Shown here: positions 32,710 through 43,660 of the stretch, in pieces
How the letters are laid out: each line of letters begins with the position of its first letter
Numbering within the stretch: position 1 is the stretch's first letter
Assembly: GCA_036971475.1 (NCBI GenBank)
Contig: JBAIZL010000008.1
Location: 35,759,240-35,823,239, forward strand
DNA from: Prosapia bicincta
Taxonomy: Eukaryota > Arthropoda > Insecta > Hemiptera > Cercopidae
DNA length: 64,000 nucleotides
Reading direction: 5' to 3'
Notes under the pieces: model-generated
Told to the model about the DNA's origin: nothing
Database searches by the model: none
What the model saw: only the letters and a program-made list of their open reading frames with translations
Position numbers and translations under genes: made by a program

Positions 32710-32790
32710 TCTCAGGCGCTTATCCAAGGGGGGGGGGCGATAGGGCGATCGCCCCCCCAACCCTTAAAAACTTTGGGTTAAAAATTGACA
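32710..32790. other. G/C-run motif resembling a DNA-transposon terminus
   Basis: TCAGGCGCTTATCCAAGG is followed by a run of G, then GCGATAGGGCGATCGC and a C run. hAT-type ends of the form CAGGGGCGNATCC plus a G run are common and one is present at 44551, but no partner end was found here. Confidence 0.3.
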
Positions 32791-33237
32791 ATATATTATT
32801 AAATTAGGACTTTCCATTAAATTAAACTTTTACTTAAGTTAATTCATCTTTTATTATAAATAAAAAATAAAATTTCAATTTGAAAATGTGACGCGTTCCC
32901 TTGGCATACCCTCGTAAATGTCTAAACGTTTTAACAACAGATAGCGCTAGTGAAGCTTAGTCTCGAACATATGATTTTCAATACGTAATTTTGCAAGCGT
33001 AATATTCGCAGTTGGCTCCATGGAGTTGTTCGTGTTGGAAGAATAACTACTTATATTAATTAATAAACCATTTTTATAATAATAGCTTATTATGAAATTA
33101 ATAATATTCTCTAGCCATAAGTGTTATCGAAACTGGAATAATTATTTATTAACAAGTCTAATTTGCTACAAATCTTTATCACGTTACCGATTTCTAACGC
33201 AAGCGTAGAAATAACTTTTTCTGTTCTATGTTTTTAC

Positions 33238-33254
33238 ATACACACACGAGCACG

Positions 33255-33311
<57 letters not shown>
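33238..33311. repeat. Compound (CA)n(TA)n microsatellite
   Basis: A CA-rich stretch broken by GAGCACG is followed by about 19 TA dinucleotides. Confidence 0.95.
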
Positions 33312-33314
<3 letters not shown>

Positions 33315-33413
33315 GTTAATATATTACTATTGTAAGTAATTTTATCAACCATTAAGTGCAATGATTTTACCTTGAGTGATGAAGCGCCTTTCGGTCACTT
33401 GACCATTGTCGAA

Positions 33414-35068
33414 TCACTGATTATTTTTTCTTAATTTTTCTGGTGCGGATGTTCGGTCCGTCGTGTTGGTAATTGTTGACGTCATATACGTTTCCTCTTG
33501 AGTCTTGTGTATTATGTTTTTGAATAGTATGTCTTCTGTATATGTTGTTTGTAGATTCATTAAATTGTTGTGTATGTTTTTGTAAATGTGGTATTTTTCT
33601 AGTGAGTTTAGTTCTATTGGGTTATTATTTATTTCAAGTATGGTTAGGTTATTTTCGTAATTTGTTATTTCATGTTTATGTGATATTAGGTGTGCTGCAA
33701 CATTTGATACTTTTGAATTTTTGTTTTTGAATGCCCTATAATGTTCTTCAAATCTTATTTTAAATGATCTGGTCGTTTTCCCTATGTAAAATGCATTGCA
33801 GTCGTTACATGTAATTTTGTAAACTCCTGATAGGTTACTCCTTAGGTAAACTCCTGTTTTTCTGTATTTGTTTTGTGGTTTGTGTTATTAAGATATTTTA
33901 TTATTTTGTTGTTTGGTTTGTATGTTGGAGTGTAGTATTCTTTGTTGTATATATTTGTTAGTTTTTCTATTTTGTTATTGGTGTATTTATATTTTAGGTA
34001 GATTTTTTTATATTTATTATTTTTGTGTTCCGGTTGTAGTGTTGTGTTGAGGTTAGGTGTTTTTGTAAATTTATTGTATATGTTTTTTATAAGGTGTTTG
34101 TTGTATCCATTTTCTATTGCTATTTTTGTAATTTTATCTAATTCTTCATTTAATTTTTCTTTGTTATCTTGTGTGTATTTTATTGCTTTATTTATCATGT
34201 TACTGTAAGTGTTAATTTTGTGTGTCCAGGGGTGGTTAGATTTGTAGTGTATTGTGGTGTTGTTGGAAGTAGGTTTTCTGTGTACTGTAGTTTCTATTTT
34301 ATTGTTATTTATATTTAATGTGATGTCAAGATAGTTAATGGTTCTGTTTCGACAGTGAATTGTATGTTTTCGTTGTATATATTTAGTTTGTTTAGTATTA
34401 TGGTGTGTTCGTTGTGAATGGTGGGTTGGTATATTACAAGTATATCGTCTACGTATCTTGTCCATAGTAATATATTATGTGCGTTTAGTATAGGTTTAAT
34501 TATTATTTGTTCAAAGTGTTGTAGATATATTTCTGACATGACTGATGATATGGGTGACCCCATGGGGAGTCCAGTTGTTTGTTGGTAGTATTTATTGTTA
34601 AATTGGAAGGAATTTTGGTTACATATGTGTTTTGTTAGTGTTATGATACTATTTATTGTGTTTTCTTTGTCGTTATTGTGTATTAGTTTGTTTTTCATTA
34701 TTTCTATGGTTTCTTCTATTGGGATACTAGGGTACATGTTAGTTATGTCATAACTTATTATTTTAGTGTCGTTGTTTGTTTCTATGTTTTTTATTTTATT
34801 AATTAATTCGTATCCATTTTTTATATTGTATGTGTTGTTGATTTGTATTTTAGATCTTATTATTTTGTCTAGTATTTTTGTAATTATGTAAGATGGTGCT
34901 GTTTTGAAATTTATTAGTGGTCTGAATGGTGTGTCGGGTCTGTGGATTTTTGGTATTCCTGTTAATATTGGTGCACATGGTTTGAATGGGTATAGTCTTG
35001 TATGGTATTTTAATTTATTGTTATAGTTTAGGGTATTTCGGTGTGTGACTATTAGGTTTTTTTATTGT
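33414..35068 (-). pseudogene. Penelope-like element family B: reverse transcriptase plus GIY-YIG
   Basis: Reading the minus strand from about 35068: PILTGIPKIHRPDTPFRPLI, DITNMYPSIPIEET (RT motif A), TTGLPMGSPISSVMSEIYLQ (motif B), WTRYVDDILVIY (YVDD active site, near 34450), NYLDITLN, a Lys/Asn-rich linker (34100-33860), then GVYKITCNDCNAFYIGKT and SFKIRFEEH (GIY-YIG). It ends in TGA at 33414-33416. The RT to GIY-YIG order defines Penelope-like retroelements. There are frameshifts near 34330 and 33845. The RT N-terminus is missing, so this is a 5'-truncated insertion. A matching 3' fragment lies at 30006-30310. Confidence 0.9.
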
Positions 35069-35630
35069 AATAAGGTATTTGCTAGTTCAGACAAATCCCA
35101 GACCCAACAGCCGCTAAGCCGGCTGCTCACTGGCATTTTACCGGCATCGATCAGCGATCGGCGTGTGTGCCAGGTCCCGTTCCCACACATGGTTCACTAC
35201 TGGGATTTGGACGACCGGTAAAAAATCAGGAGTCCAAAACCGGTGTGTGTGCAATTAGACTTAGCGGGTGAAAAACCCTTTCACATAAACTGTGTATGCA
35301 GTTGCTCCAATAACTGCACCAATTACAAAACCACACAAAAATTCGTTAGACTCTTTTCATCCTCGGACTTCCAAACTTAGTTACTTTCTGTGAGTTATTC
35401 ACGTACAAGTAGCTTGTGTAATAAGTTTAGTATTTTTTATTGTTGAAGTAATGTTTAACTTAAAAGATACTTTTACAATTCATACTTTGTATGTGATAAA
35501 ATAATTTTTCTCATTAACATGTTTTAAGTGGAATTCATAGCAATTAGTACGTAACTAAATACACTCTTGCACACCCACCGGTTGGTTTCCGACCATTCCA
35601 ATTCAGTCAACTGCTCAGTTAAGATCGGTA

Positions 35631-36903
35631 ATGCTTGCTCAAAAAATTGCAATGGATGATATTGATAATGATGTCCTTATTTCGCTAATGGAGGCAAGAC
35701 CTGTTTTGGGGGACCAAACATTGGATTCATTTAGAGATAGAAATCAAACCAGGGATGCATGGAGAGAAGTTTGCTCCGCTCTGAAAAACAATTTTGAAGA
35801 TATGGAGGATAAAGAAAAAAATGCATTTGGTAAATAGTTTTCTATATATCATGTTTTACTCCTCCTATTATCTTGTTTAGAATATAGGGTTTATTAAACA
35901 TATTAAATATTAGTAGAATATTATAATATAGAATATTAAACAACAAGCTGAAAATGTATCCTACAATCTCAACAAATTAAAACTTATTAATCTTTTCATT
36001 ACTCATTGGCCAGGGAACTGCCCCGATATGTGTAAAACTTAGTGTAAAATACTAAATATATATAATCGTTTCAGGAAAAGAAGTAACAAAGAGATGGGGC
36101 AATCTTCGGGATACGTTCTCGAAGTCGAAGAGGAAGCTAAAAGACTGTAAAAAAAGTGGAGCTGGTGCCCGTAATATTAAGAAGTACGTCTACGCTGACC
36201 AAATGCAATTTTTAAATAAATTGTACCAGATGAGGGAAGTTGCAGAAAGTTTAAAAGCAAGAACAGACAACAATGAAGGCGAAGATGATGCTCTACCCGA
36301 AGGCCCACTTCTCCCCCCCTCAAGGAAACTATCCGTGACAACCCCAATCAGCGAGGACACAAAAGACACCACCAGCCTGATGAGGTAGAACTGAAAATGC
36401 TTAAAGTATTGGAAGAACCACCTCTAAGTCCACATATATGTTTCATTCAAGAGATTGTGCCCCATTTGGATAAGTTTAACGACAGCGAAGTGCTCGAACT
36501 TCAAATGGGTGTATTAGAACTAATTGGAAAAATTAACAACAAAAGAACTCAACAACAACTCCTACCACCGCCAACACCCTCCTACTTCTCAAACAATTAT
36601 CCCTTCCCGGCGCATCAAACTTTTTCTAATCAATTCAGCTATCAACCACTACAATCCCAAACCTATCAGCCCCAACAACAACCCCAAACCTATCAGCCCC
36701 TAAATCGCCAAGCTAACACATTTAAAAATTTAAATAACAATGATTCCCAGCAGGCGGGCTCTTCTAAAGGAATAGAACAAAGTACAGCAAAATATTATCA
36801 AGAATTTGGCCAAACATCTTTGCCCACATCTTCAGAAATTCCATCGGCGAGCACCTCCCCAGTTGTATCTGTCTATTCAGACACTACATTAGACTTTTCC
36901 TAA
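35631..36903 (+). pseudogene. MADF-BESS DNA-binding protein of the Harbinger element
   Basis: Exon 1 (35631-35829) ends at GTAAAT and exon 2 starts at 36075 after TTTCAG. The junction keeps the frame (FG|KEV). The joined product has a MADF/Myb-like domain (LISLMEARPVLG, TRDAWREVCSAL, VTKRWGNLRDTFSKSKRKLK, KKYVYADQMQFLNKL). A stop at 36386 follows, but the frame one base over continues DEVELKMLKVLEEPPLSPH into a BESS-like motif (PHLDKFNDSEVLELQMGVLE) and a Gln/Pro/Tyr-rich tail ending at 36903. One frameshift near 36345-36365 therefore separates the two halves. Such proteins pair with the Harbinger transposase for nuclear import and end binding. A second unseen intron is an alternative to the frameshift. 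Confidence 0.75.
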
Positions 36904-36939
36904 TTTCTATTTTTTAATGTATTTTTATTTGTATTTTGA

Positions 36940-37189
36940 TGTTGGATTTCATTTTTCAACTTCTCATGGAGCTCGTCAAATGATGCAATAGACATTCTGA
37001 AGAAGTTGAAAAACTTGCTACCATCACGCATTAGCTCTAAAAAAGAGTGTAGAATGTTCCCGTCTGTTCTCTGCTTTGATTGATTGCATGAATCCAGCCC
37101 TTGTACTTAATCCTACGGCGCTTAATATGGCGATACAGTAACCACATAGCAGCAACTCGTTTAGGATTTATTAACATTCTTGTGTCACG
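36940..37189 (-). pseudogene. Harbinger transposase, N-terminal fragment
   Basis: The minus frame contains RRRIKYKGWIHAINQSREQT, GTFYTLF and, after a one-base shift at a T run, LELMRDGSKFFNFFRMSIAS, FDELHEKL. This matches the start of PIF/Harbinger (HARBI1-type) transposases (the W-HPI-N and FRMS-F-EL pattern). The rest of the DDE nuclease is absent, so the element could not move itself. Confidence 0.8.
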
Positions 37190-37314
37190 ACAACATAGCA
37201 ACTGAGCAATTTGACTGATAAAAATCCTTGTGCAAGCACCTGCTACCAATAAAATATCGGCCGATACTTTTCCGGCCGTCCAAAACCGGTGTGTGTGCAA
37301 TTAGCCTTAGCTGC

Positions 37315-39240
37315 AGCCTTTGTACTCTCTTCCCATCCCTACCACAGACTAGCTTAGTGGATACCTACCTCTTTGCAGAAATCAAGTACCCACCTGATGC
37401 TAAATCTTCTGATATTCTCTGGTGTACATACCTGCCAACCAAACCACTTTCTCCTTGCAGCTCCCAAAGCAGAGCACTCACAGAGTACGTGGATTGGGCT
37501 TTCCTCTTGGTCCTCGTCGCATCTCTTGCACACAGGGGACCTAGATTTTCCAATTTTGTATTAGAACCCCCTCAGATTCCCATGGCATGTGACCAGCTCT
37601 ACAGTAACTCTGAGTTGAGGTCTACTTAAGGAGAGTAGTTCTTTGCCCTCAGTAACGGTCCTTGAGTTATAGATCCTTGTTTTGCTAAGGCGTCAGCTCT
37701 CTCATTCCCTATCCAGCCAGAATGTCCTGGAATCCAGGTTAGGTTGAGCGAATTATACTTACTCAGCTCTGCTAGAAAAGCTATAGTCTCAGCCACCAGC
37801 CTAGAGCTGGTACTAGCCTTACCCAAAGCCTTCAGAACTGCTTGACTGTCCGAGCAAATCCAGATGGTCTGGCCTCTCTTACCAGACCCTATTATTTCCT
37901 CAGCACATAGTTTGATCATGAGCACCTCTCTCTGGAAAACAAGAGTTGTAGTCTTCCAGGCAATGACAAAATCTGTCTTGGGGTCTCGGTCCACTAAATC
38001 CTGCTCCCACTCCTTCCTTCATCTTGGACCCATCCTTGAACCAGATTTCACCATGTTTGGGTCTACACTCCGTCCATGCCTCTCTTGCAGGAATATGGAT
38101 TTTGTAATTTCCTATTTCTCTTTTAAGAGATATTATCTTATCCTGAGGTTCTATCCAGAGCTCCTTTTAGTACTCTTTACTTGTTTCTTTCTGTGCCCTG
38201 TCCCACCAGACGATTGAGGCAAAGACCAACCTCGGCACCATAATGGCAAAATAAATCCAGTTTATCTAACGTGGACCCAAACCCCATCTTGTGCCTATTG
38301 CTCCTCTGCATTGCCAGAACGTAGTTATAGCTTTTTTGCATTTATCCTCCAAGTGTTCACGTCAGAGTAGCTTCCTATCCAGAATAACTCTCAGATATTT
38401 AGCGCTCTCAACATAGCTTGTTTTGGTATTACCAATTTCCATCATCTCCAGCGATTTAGTTATATATCGCCTAGTAAAGATGAGTGCCACAGATTTCTCT
38501 CTTTGAATGCTTAGTGCATTCTCCCTGCACCGTGCTTCTGTTACCTTGAGTGCCTCTTGAAGCAGATCTTTGAGGACTTCTTAAAATGGTTCCATAACAA
38601 GGATAGCGATATCATCCGCATATCCTACCACCTTGATACCCATTCCACTGAGCGTCCTTAGTAGACCGTCCACGACAAGGCTCCATAGCAGATGGGATAT
38701 CACTCCACCTTGCGGGCAGCCCTCCGAAACCATCCCATTTGTCGTACACCCCATCCAGGATGAAGTACTTATATGGTTTTCCAAGGAACTCATAATCCAA
38801 TTTATAATTCCATCAGAAATCCCGTGATCCATAGCTGCTCTCTTGATGGCCAGTCTAGAGGTACTATTAAAAGCCCCTTCCACATCAAGAAAAGCCCCAA
38901 TACATATCCCCTTGTTGTTGATCTGACTCTTAATAAAGTCCACAACCGAAAACAGCGCAGTCTCCACTGACCTACCAGTTCGGTAGGCCTGATGAAGCAG
39001 ATACTCCTTCAGAGGTCCCTCCTTCAAATAGTGGTCCACCAGCCTTTCCAGTGTCTTTAACAAGAAAGATGTAAGGGTGATAGGTCTGAAGTCCTTTACC
39101 TCTGTGTAACCTTTCCTCTTTGGTTTGGGGATAAAGATAACTTTCGTTTTGTGCCACTGCCCTGGCGTGTAACCTAAGGCAACACAGCTCCTGAGTAATC
39201 TTGTCAGTGGCCCTATTATTTCTTCCAAGCAATTTTGTAG
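37315..39240 (-). mobile_element. 5'-truncated LOA-like LINE
   Basis: The minus-strand element carries the middle and C-terminal parts of a LINE ORF2. It starts within the reverse transcriptase at about 39235 and ends with the 3' tail near 37315, immediately beyond the Harbinger right end. No poly(A) or clear target duplication was found. Confidence 0.8.
37356..39234 (-). pseudogene. LINE reverse transcriptase and RNase H, broken
   Basis: Reverse transcriptase, 39228-38581: VIFIPKPKRKGYTEVKDFRP, ITLTSFLLKTLERLVDHYL, GAFLDVEGAFNSTS (motif A), SEGCPQGGVISHLLWSLVVD (motif B), VVGYADDIAIL (catalytic Asp pair). After a broken stretch, RNase H follows at 37994-37626 (ICSDSQAVLKAL, NLTWIPGHSGWIGNERADAL). 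A Cys-His cluster CKRCDEDQEESPIHVLCEC lies near 37530-37480, and the tail ends near 37356. The EGAF and LLW..VVD signatures recall LOA/Lian-type LINEs. The copy at 59317-63253 is a relative. Multiple frameshifts make it inactive. Confidence 0.85.
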
Positions 39241-40295
39241 TAATGCTGGAATAATATTATCTAATGGTTAGTAGATAGTTTTCTTCAAAATATTTTGTGC
39301 AGAGTTGGTTAAAATTTGTAATGATTCAGATCAACCTACTCTTCTAAGTTGAAGGACACAAGTAAATAATATCATAATAATATTGCTACAAATTTCTTTC
39401 AAAAAACACTTGTCTCTGGGACACTTCTCTATGTCTTTTAACTTCCTCATATTCACTGAAAACTGTCCCAAAGTTAGTATTATTTCACGTTTAAACAAAT
39501 AATTTAATACACAGAATTAAAAACAACACACAAGCTTATAAATTTAAATCACACAACACTTAAAACATATGATATTTAAATAACTCAACATTTATAAAAC
39601 ATGAGATAAGATTTGAATCTTAGAAATTGACCTTACACACAATCTATCATCTATTTTTTAAACTATATAGATACTCGCACACAGAAGATACTGTATGTTA
39701 ACAAATAGCTGCTGAAGTCTAATGCAGAGGCTATGACCAGGTAAACACTGAACTGTTATCAGAAGGAAAACAAAGGAAGGGTTGAGTTTGGAAATAAATA
39801 CAATGTATTTGAAGAATGAGTCTTGTGAAATAGGTCAATAGACAGCAGTGGTGACCATATGCTGCATTATATATTACTACCGGAACATAAAACGTTTCTC
39901 ACCGGAGGTAACCACCTCAGTACAAGTTCTCTTGAGTTAAGCCAGTAACTTATGCCTTTTAAGATATCCAAACATGATGAAGAGGTGTATGCTGTGATAA
40001 CTGTAGTCTGCTAGTGATATTTTAAGCCGACCACTTTTTTATATTGTTTCTGGTTATTCTGAACATGGTTAAATTATATGGCAATGATAATCGTTTCTAA
40101 GAAAACTTCAAAGTAAGGAAACTTCAGAAAACTTCATAAACAAACAATCAAAAATATCAGAGTATCTGGCTTTTTATAAATTACCAAAAGTTTACATAAA
40201 TAGATAAATTTGAAAATTTTTATTTTGGGAAATTTTACTTTATTTAGGTAATTTAAAAAAATGTTTTCTGGCTGGAAAGTTTATAATCACCATAC
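39241..40295. other. Intronic AT-rich stretch, nothing recognised
   Basis: No supported feature. Confidence 0.5.
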
Positions 40296-40503
40296 CTTTT
40301 TTCTTGGGTGAACGGAACAGTCCATAAGCAGTAGCGACAGCAATTTTCTCATCCTCTTCTTCATTATCAGTATCATCATCACTATAAAAGAGCCGAAGCC
40401 CTCTTCTTGCTACTGTAGAAACCGATTGAGTCCATGGAGTAATGTTGTATAAATATCGTTCTCTCATTTCTCCCAGCTCAGGAAAGTTGATACTAACTAT
40501 TGC
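40296..40503 (-). CDS. TBC1D30: TBC1D30-like gene, exon after the TBC domain with acidic stretch
   Basis: The minus-strand exon between acceptor AAATGTTTTCAG and donor AAAAAAG|GTATGG is 208 bp. It begins in phase 0, matching the exon at 43204-43309, and leaves in phase 1. It encodes AIVSINFPELGEMRERYLYN, ITPWTQSVSTVARRGLRLFY, then SDDDTDNEEEDEKIAVATAY. As I remember the vertebrate protein, the TBC domain of TBC1D30 is followed by a PFPQLAELREKYTYNITPF segment and an acidic stretch, so the match in order and residues is strong. This region is outside the catalytic core; its function is not known to me. Confidence 0.85.
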
Positions 40504-41239
40504 CTGAAAACATTTACAAAATTAATCATCTGTTACGAGTGAGTGCCTACCTAGTAGAGTAACCTAATGCAGTAAGGGTGTAGAAATTATTTAATGAATT
40601 GTATAAAAGTTTATTAATATTAATATTAGGTATGATTGTCTTCCTGAAATTTTTGAATTACTAGAATGATCTATGTATTGTATTGGTTACACTAAAGTTT
40701 AAAAAAAATGTTATCTGTTTTCAAGATGTGTTAGCATGTTTTTAATTTACTGGAATAATGTATACATTATTAACCACTTTAGTGTTATCACCTTAAGTGT
40801 TATAAAATATACCAAACTTTTTATAATTGCTAAATTATTGCTTAGCATCATTTGATCACTGTTCTATCTACTCAGTTTATATTTAGTGCAATGTGTGGGC
40901 TGCTAATCATTAGGATTTGGTGTTATGGTATTTGGATTGCTATTTGTACATTCCGTTGAAGAGAAAGAGAGAACAAAGGTAAGATCAAAGTTGGTCAGGT
41001 AGAACATATTTTTTTAATGTTATTTATGATTATTATTCCATTGAAAGTTGCTTCTTTCTTTTTTACCAAAATTTTACAAAAGTACCCTCTTTCTTGCCTT
41101 ACTTTCTGTCTTTTATTAACGTTTTACTTTATTCAAATCTTTAAAAAAATTATTTACGTAATAGTAAGGATTAATCGAGTTATTATTTATATTGGAACTA
41201 GAACAAATTAATACTGGAAATTGATAGATCCAAAACAAA
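40504..41239. other. Intronic AT-rich stretch, nothing recognised
   Basis: No supported feature. The frame at 41017-41211 is low-complexity. Confidence 0.5.
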
Positions 41240-42046
41240 TGAAGGGCCACGGGGAAGAACGATCAAAGTCAATTTTAATGCCAAACACAGGTTACCGTGG
41301 AAACAAGTAGATTATTGGAGACAGTATTTCCCTGTAACATCGTTTTGGCAAGTAACATCATAGTCACTGAGTTATAACAGGGAAAAGATTGGAGCTGACG
41401 GGCAAAAACGATCTGAGTCCACGCGCAGGTGGGCAAGAGTGATCAAGGTCCAATTCTCTCCCCTCCACTCCACTGATATATATTTCATTTGGTTATCCTC
41501 AGAAAGATACATGTAGCGGTTGTGACATAATGAAATCAGAGATTTCTGTGTTAGAAGATAAAATTACCAAGGCTTTTGACAAAGAAATTAAAATTTCATT
41601 AGCAGTAGAACTAGATAAAAAGAAGGCGAGAAAAAAATACATTTGGCTAGAAGTGAAAAGTTTTATTCAATCAAAAGAAACTGTCGTAAACAATCCAACA
41701 AAAATGAAGAAATTGAGGCAATTACTGTTGATTATCAAAAAAATTTGCCTACTCCTAATATTACATCAGACGTGTACTATCGACACGAATTGAATTTCAT
41801 TTCTTTTAACATTCATGGGTTGTTTTGTTTTCAAAATTCATTTTCTAAGTTGGATATGCTACAAGTGTTTTTTATGTCTGCTAATGTATAATAAATCATG
41901 TGCTACACCATAACAAGCTTTACACATTTTTTTCATACCTTTTATAATTTATTTAATCGACTTCAAACTTAGAAAATGCAATACTGAAACTTTTGTAATA
42001 ATTATTTATTGTAATAATTACAATCGTTCTTCCCCGTGGCCCTTCA
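41240..42046. mobile_element. Unclassified DNA transposon with 24-bp perfect inverted termini
   Basis: TGAAGGGCCACGGGGAAGAA followed by CGAT at 41240-41263 is perfectly inverted at 42023-42046. Related motifs recur inside the left part: GGGCAAAAACGATCTGAGTC (about 41400) and GGGCAAGAGTGATCAAGGTC (about 41430). With the terminal GGGGAAGAACGATCAAAGTC this makes a set of subterminal repeats. An 87-codon frame at 41530-41793 (MKSEISVLEDKITKAFDKEI...) is Lys-rich and unrecognised. The flanks (ACAAA / AATTA) give no clear target duplication. The superfamily is unknown to me. Confidence 0.8.
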
Positions 42047-42950
42047 AATTAATAATAAGATATTAAAAAAAATTTAAATATCAATCTAAATTTGCACCCA
42101 AACTAGAGATCAATAGCAAAAAAAAATTAATTAATTTACTGTATTGTGTAAGATGTATGTACATTTTTACAAGAGATTATTCATCATATAACATGACCAA
42201 TCATCATAAATAATAATTAAAAGATCAGAACCGCAGCGATTGTGTGACTGTTTGCTCAGTCACAGACAGTCATGTTTGGTATACACCTAGTGGCGTCACT
42301 CCAAATGAAGAAAAAGCATTGGAAGGTCCAGACTGACTGAAACAGCTAGGCACCCCAGTAAGGCTCTTTAGGTTGGAAATGGCCTGCAAACTCAGGAGTG
42401 TTCGGTTAAGATCGGCTCCATCTAAAGAGATGCATCTCCACTTTGCTCCGAGCTTGTTGACATTCACAGTTAAGAATGAGTTGAGACTAGTTTGTTAGTA
42501 AATAAACCATTTATGTATTTATGTACAAAAAATCTTTATTTTCAAGAGTGAATGGATTGTTATCAATTATTAGTGTAGTAATAACTCATTCTAACTGGCT
42601 TGGAAGTGATATGGTAGAGTTACCTTACTTGGGCCATATAATATTCATGGAAGTTAATTTGGCCAGAACTATGTTTCCATTACTCATTAATACTTTGGAT
42701 TTGACTGAAAGTACTCACTTTCATAGGTCAAGTTGACCCAGAGGCTGAAAAAATATGTATAAATGTTTTGCCACTACCAGGAATAAAAAATACTCTGCTA
42801 CTGTTAGGACAGGCTGAAATATAAATTTCATTTTTGATCTCTCCCCCAGGATACTACCAGGTGCCATAAACTTCTATTGGTAATTATATTTCATTATAAT
42901 ATCAATATCTTGTTGCTGTTCATGACGAGCTGGTTCTTAATTCTTATTGC
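42047..42950. other. Intronic sequence with an unrecognised 65-codon minus frame
   Basis: The minus frame at 42270-42467 (MNVNKLGAKWRCISLDGADL...) is less AT-rich than its surroundings and looks protein-like. An in-frame stop lies just upstream and I recognise no domain. Confidence 0.35.
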
Positions 42951-43158
42951 ACTTTTGCTATTACTTGTGACCAGACTTTTTGTTAACTAAAGGTCGTTAA
43001 ATTGTTAACTTACACTTGGAGGAAAAGTTATTGTTTTACGACTTCTTCAGTCTTGTCTAAGAAGAAGTCGTAAGACGAAAAAGTTTCCTCTAAGTGTAAG
43101 TTAACAATTTAACAACCTTTAGTTAACAAAAAGTCTGGTCGCAAGTAATAGCAAAAGT
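42951..43158. mobile_element. Near-perfect 208-bp fold-back MITE
   Basis: ACTTTTGCTATTACTTG at the left is mirrored by CAAGTAATAGCAAAAGT at the right. The whole length pairs through GACCAGACTTTTTGTTAACT and TAACAATTTAAC to a centre near 43050 with GACTTCTTC/GAAGAAGTC. No coding sequence. It ends 46 bp from the 3' border of an exon. Confidence 0.85.
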
Positions 43159-43203
43159 TTAATAAGTTTCATTATAATGTTTAATTAAATAACACTGCCT
43201 CAC

Positions 43204-43309
43204 CTTGATTAGATTATTTGCATCCATGAGGCCAAACTCCAGCATTTCCCTTGTCAGCACGCCCATGATGCTATAAAACTCATCTGCACTCTCAACTGAC
43301 ATGATTCGA
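43204..43309 (-). CDS. TBC1D30: TBC1D30-like gene, end of the TBC Rab-GAP domain
   Basis: The minus-strand exon between acceptor ATGTTTTACAG and donor CAAG|GTGAGG is 106 bp, entering after two bases of a codon and leaving in phase 0. It encodes RIMSVESADEFYSIMGVLTR then EMLEFGLMDANNLIK. I recognise this as the last helices of the TBC domain in TBC1D30-type proteins (the SADEFY..MG.LT.EMLE pattern). TBC domains activate GTP hydrolysis by Rab GTPases, and vertebrate TBC1D30 acts on RAB8A and affects cilia. The Arg and Gln finger residues would be in upstream exons that I did not find here; they should lie beyond 64000 or be hidden among the repeats. Confidence 0.85.
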
Positions 43310-43434
43310 CTGTAAAACATAGAAACAAATACTGTACATTGAAAATATAATTACTTTTACAATTATTAACTACTGAAACCTCAAGTTTTAAAGCCACTTT
43401 ACTAACTGAAGAAGGTAACTCCAGTAAAAACACT

Positions 43435-43660
43435 TGAACATATATTAGTATGTTTGCACTTTCCGATAGTAGCACTTAGTTTTTTGATTACTTAGGACGG
43501 CTTTCTTGGGAGATATTTGAGCTACGGTCTGAGTTGACACATCTCCCATAACGGTCATCCTCAATCATCAAAAAAGTACGTGCTACTATTCGCAAGTGTA
43601 ACATACTTATATACGTTCAAAGGGTTTTAGTGAAAAGTAGTAGCTCAAGTCAAGTGAGGA
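43435..43660. mobile_element. Hairpin family P, copy 3
   Basis: ATATTAGTATGTTTGCACTT, CCGATAGTAGCACTTAG and GGGAGATATTTGAGC are followed by inverted counterparts (ACACATCTCCC, AAGTACGTGCTACTATTCGC, AAGTGTAACATAC) and the outer TTTTAGTGAAAAGTAGTAGC. The centre is shortened relative to copy 4. Confidence 0.75.

Larger units (their letters stand above)
35075..37312. mobile_element. PIF/Harbinger-type element with MADF gene and transposase remnant
   Basis: The region holds a plus-strand MADF/BESS gene (35631-36903) and a converging minus-strand Harbinger transposase remnant (about 36940-37189), the usual two-gene layout of this superfamily. A block containing CCAAAACCGGTGTGTGTGCA and ATTAG occurs at 35234-35261 and at 37280-37306. 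Both are in the same orientation, not inverted as expected for intact termini. Additional CCGGT-containing subterminal repeats lie at 35095-35230. The left end may be rearranged or may belong to a second copy. Confidence 0.7.

Noticed and set aside
33842..34465. A stand-alone Asn/Lys-rich gene
   Set aside because: Its position and neighbouring motifs show that it is the linker between reverse transcriptase and GIY-YIG of a Penelope-like element.
42270..42467. An additional exon of the TBC1D30-like gene
   Set aside because: A plausible acceptor exists near 42497 but the required phase reaches a stop after 27 codons, and the longer frame is preceded by a stop.
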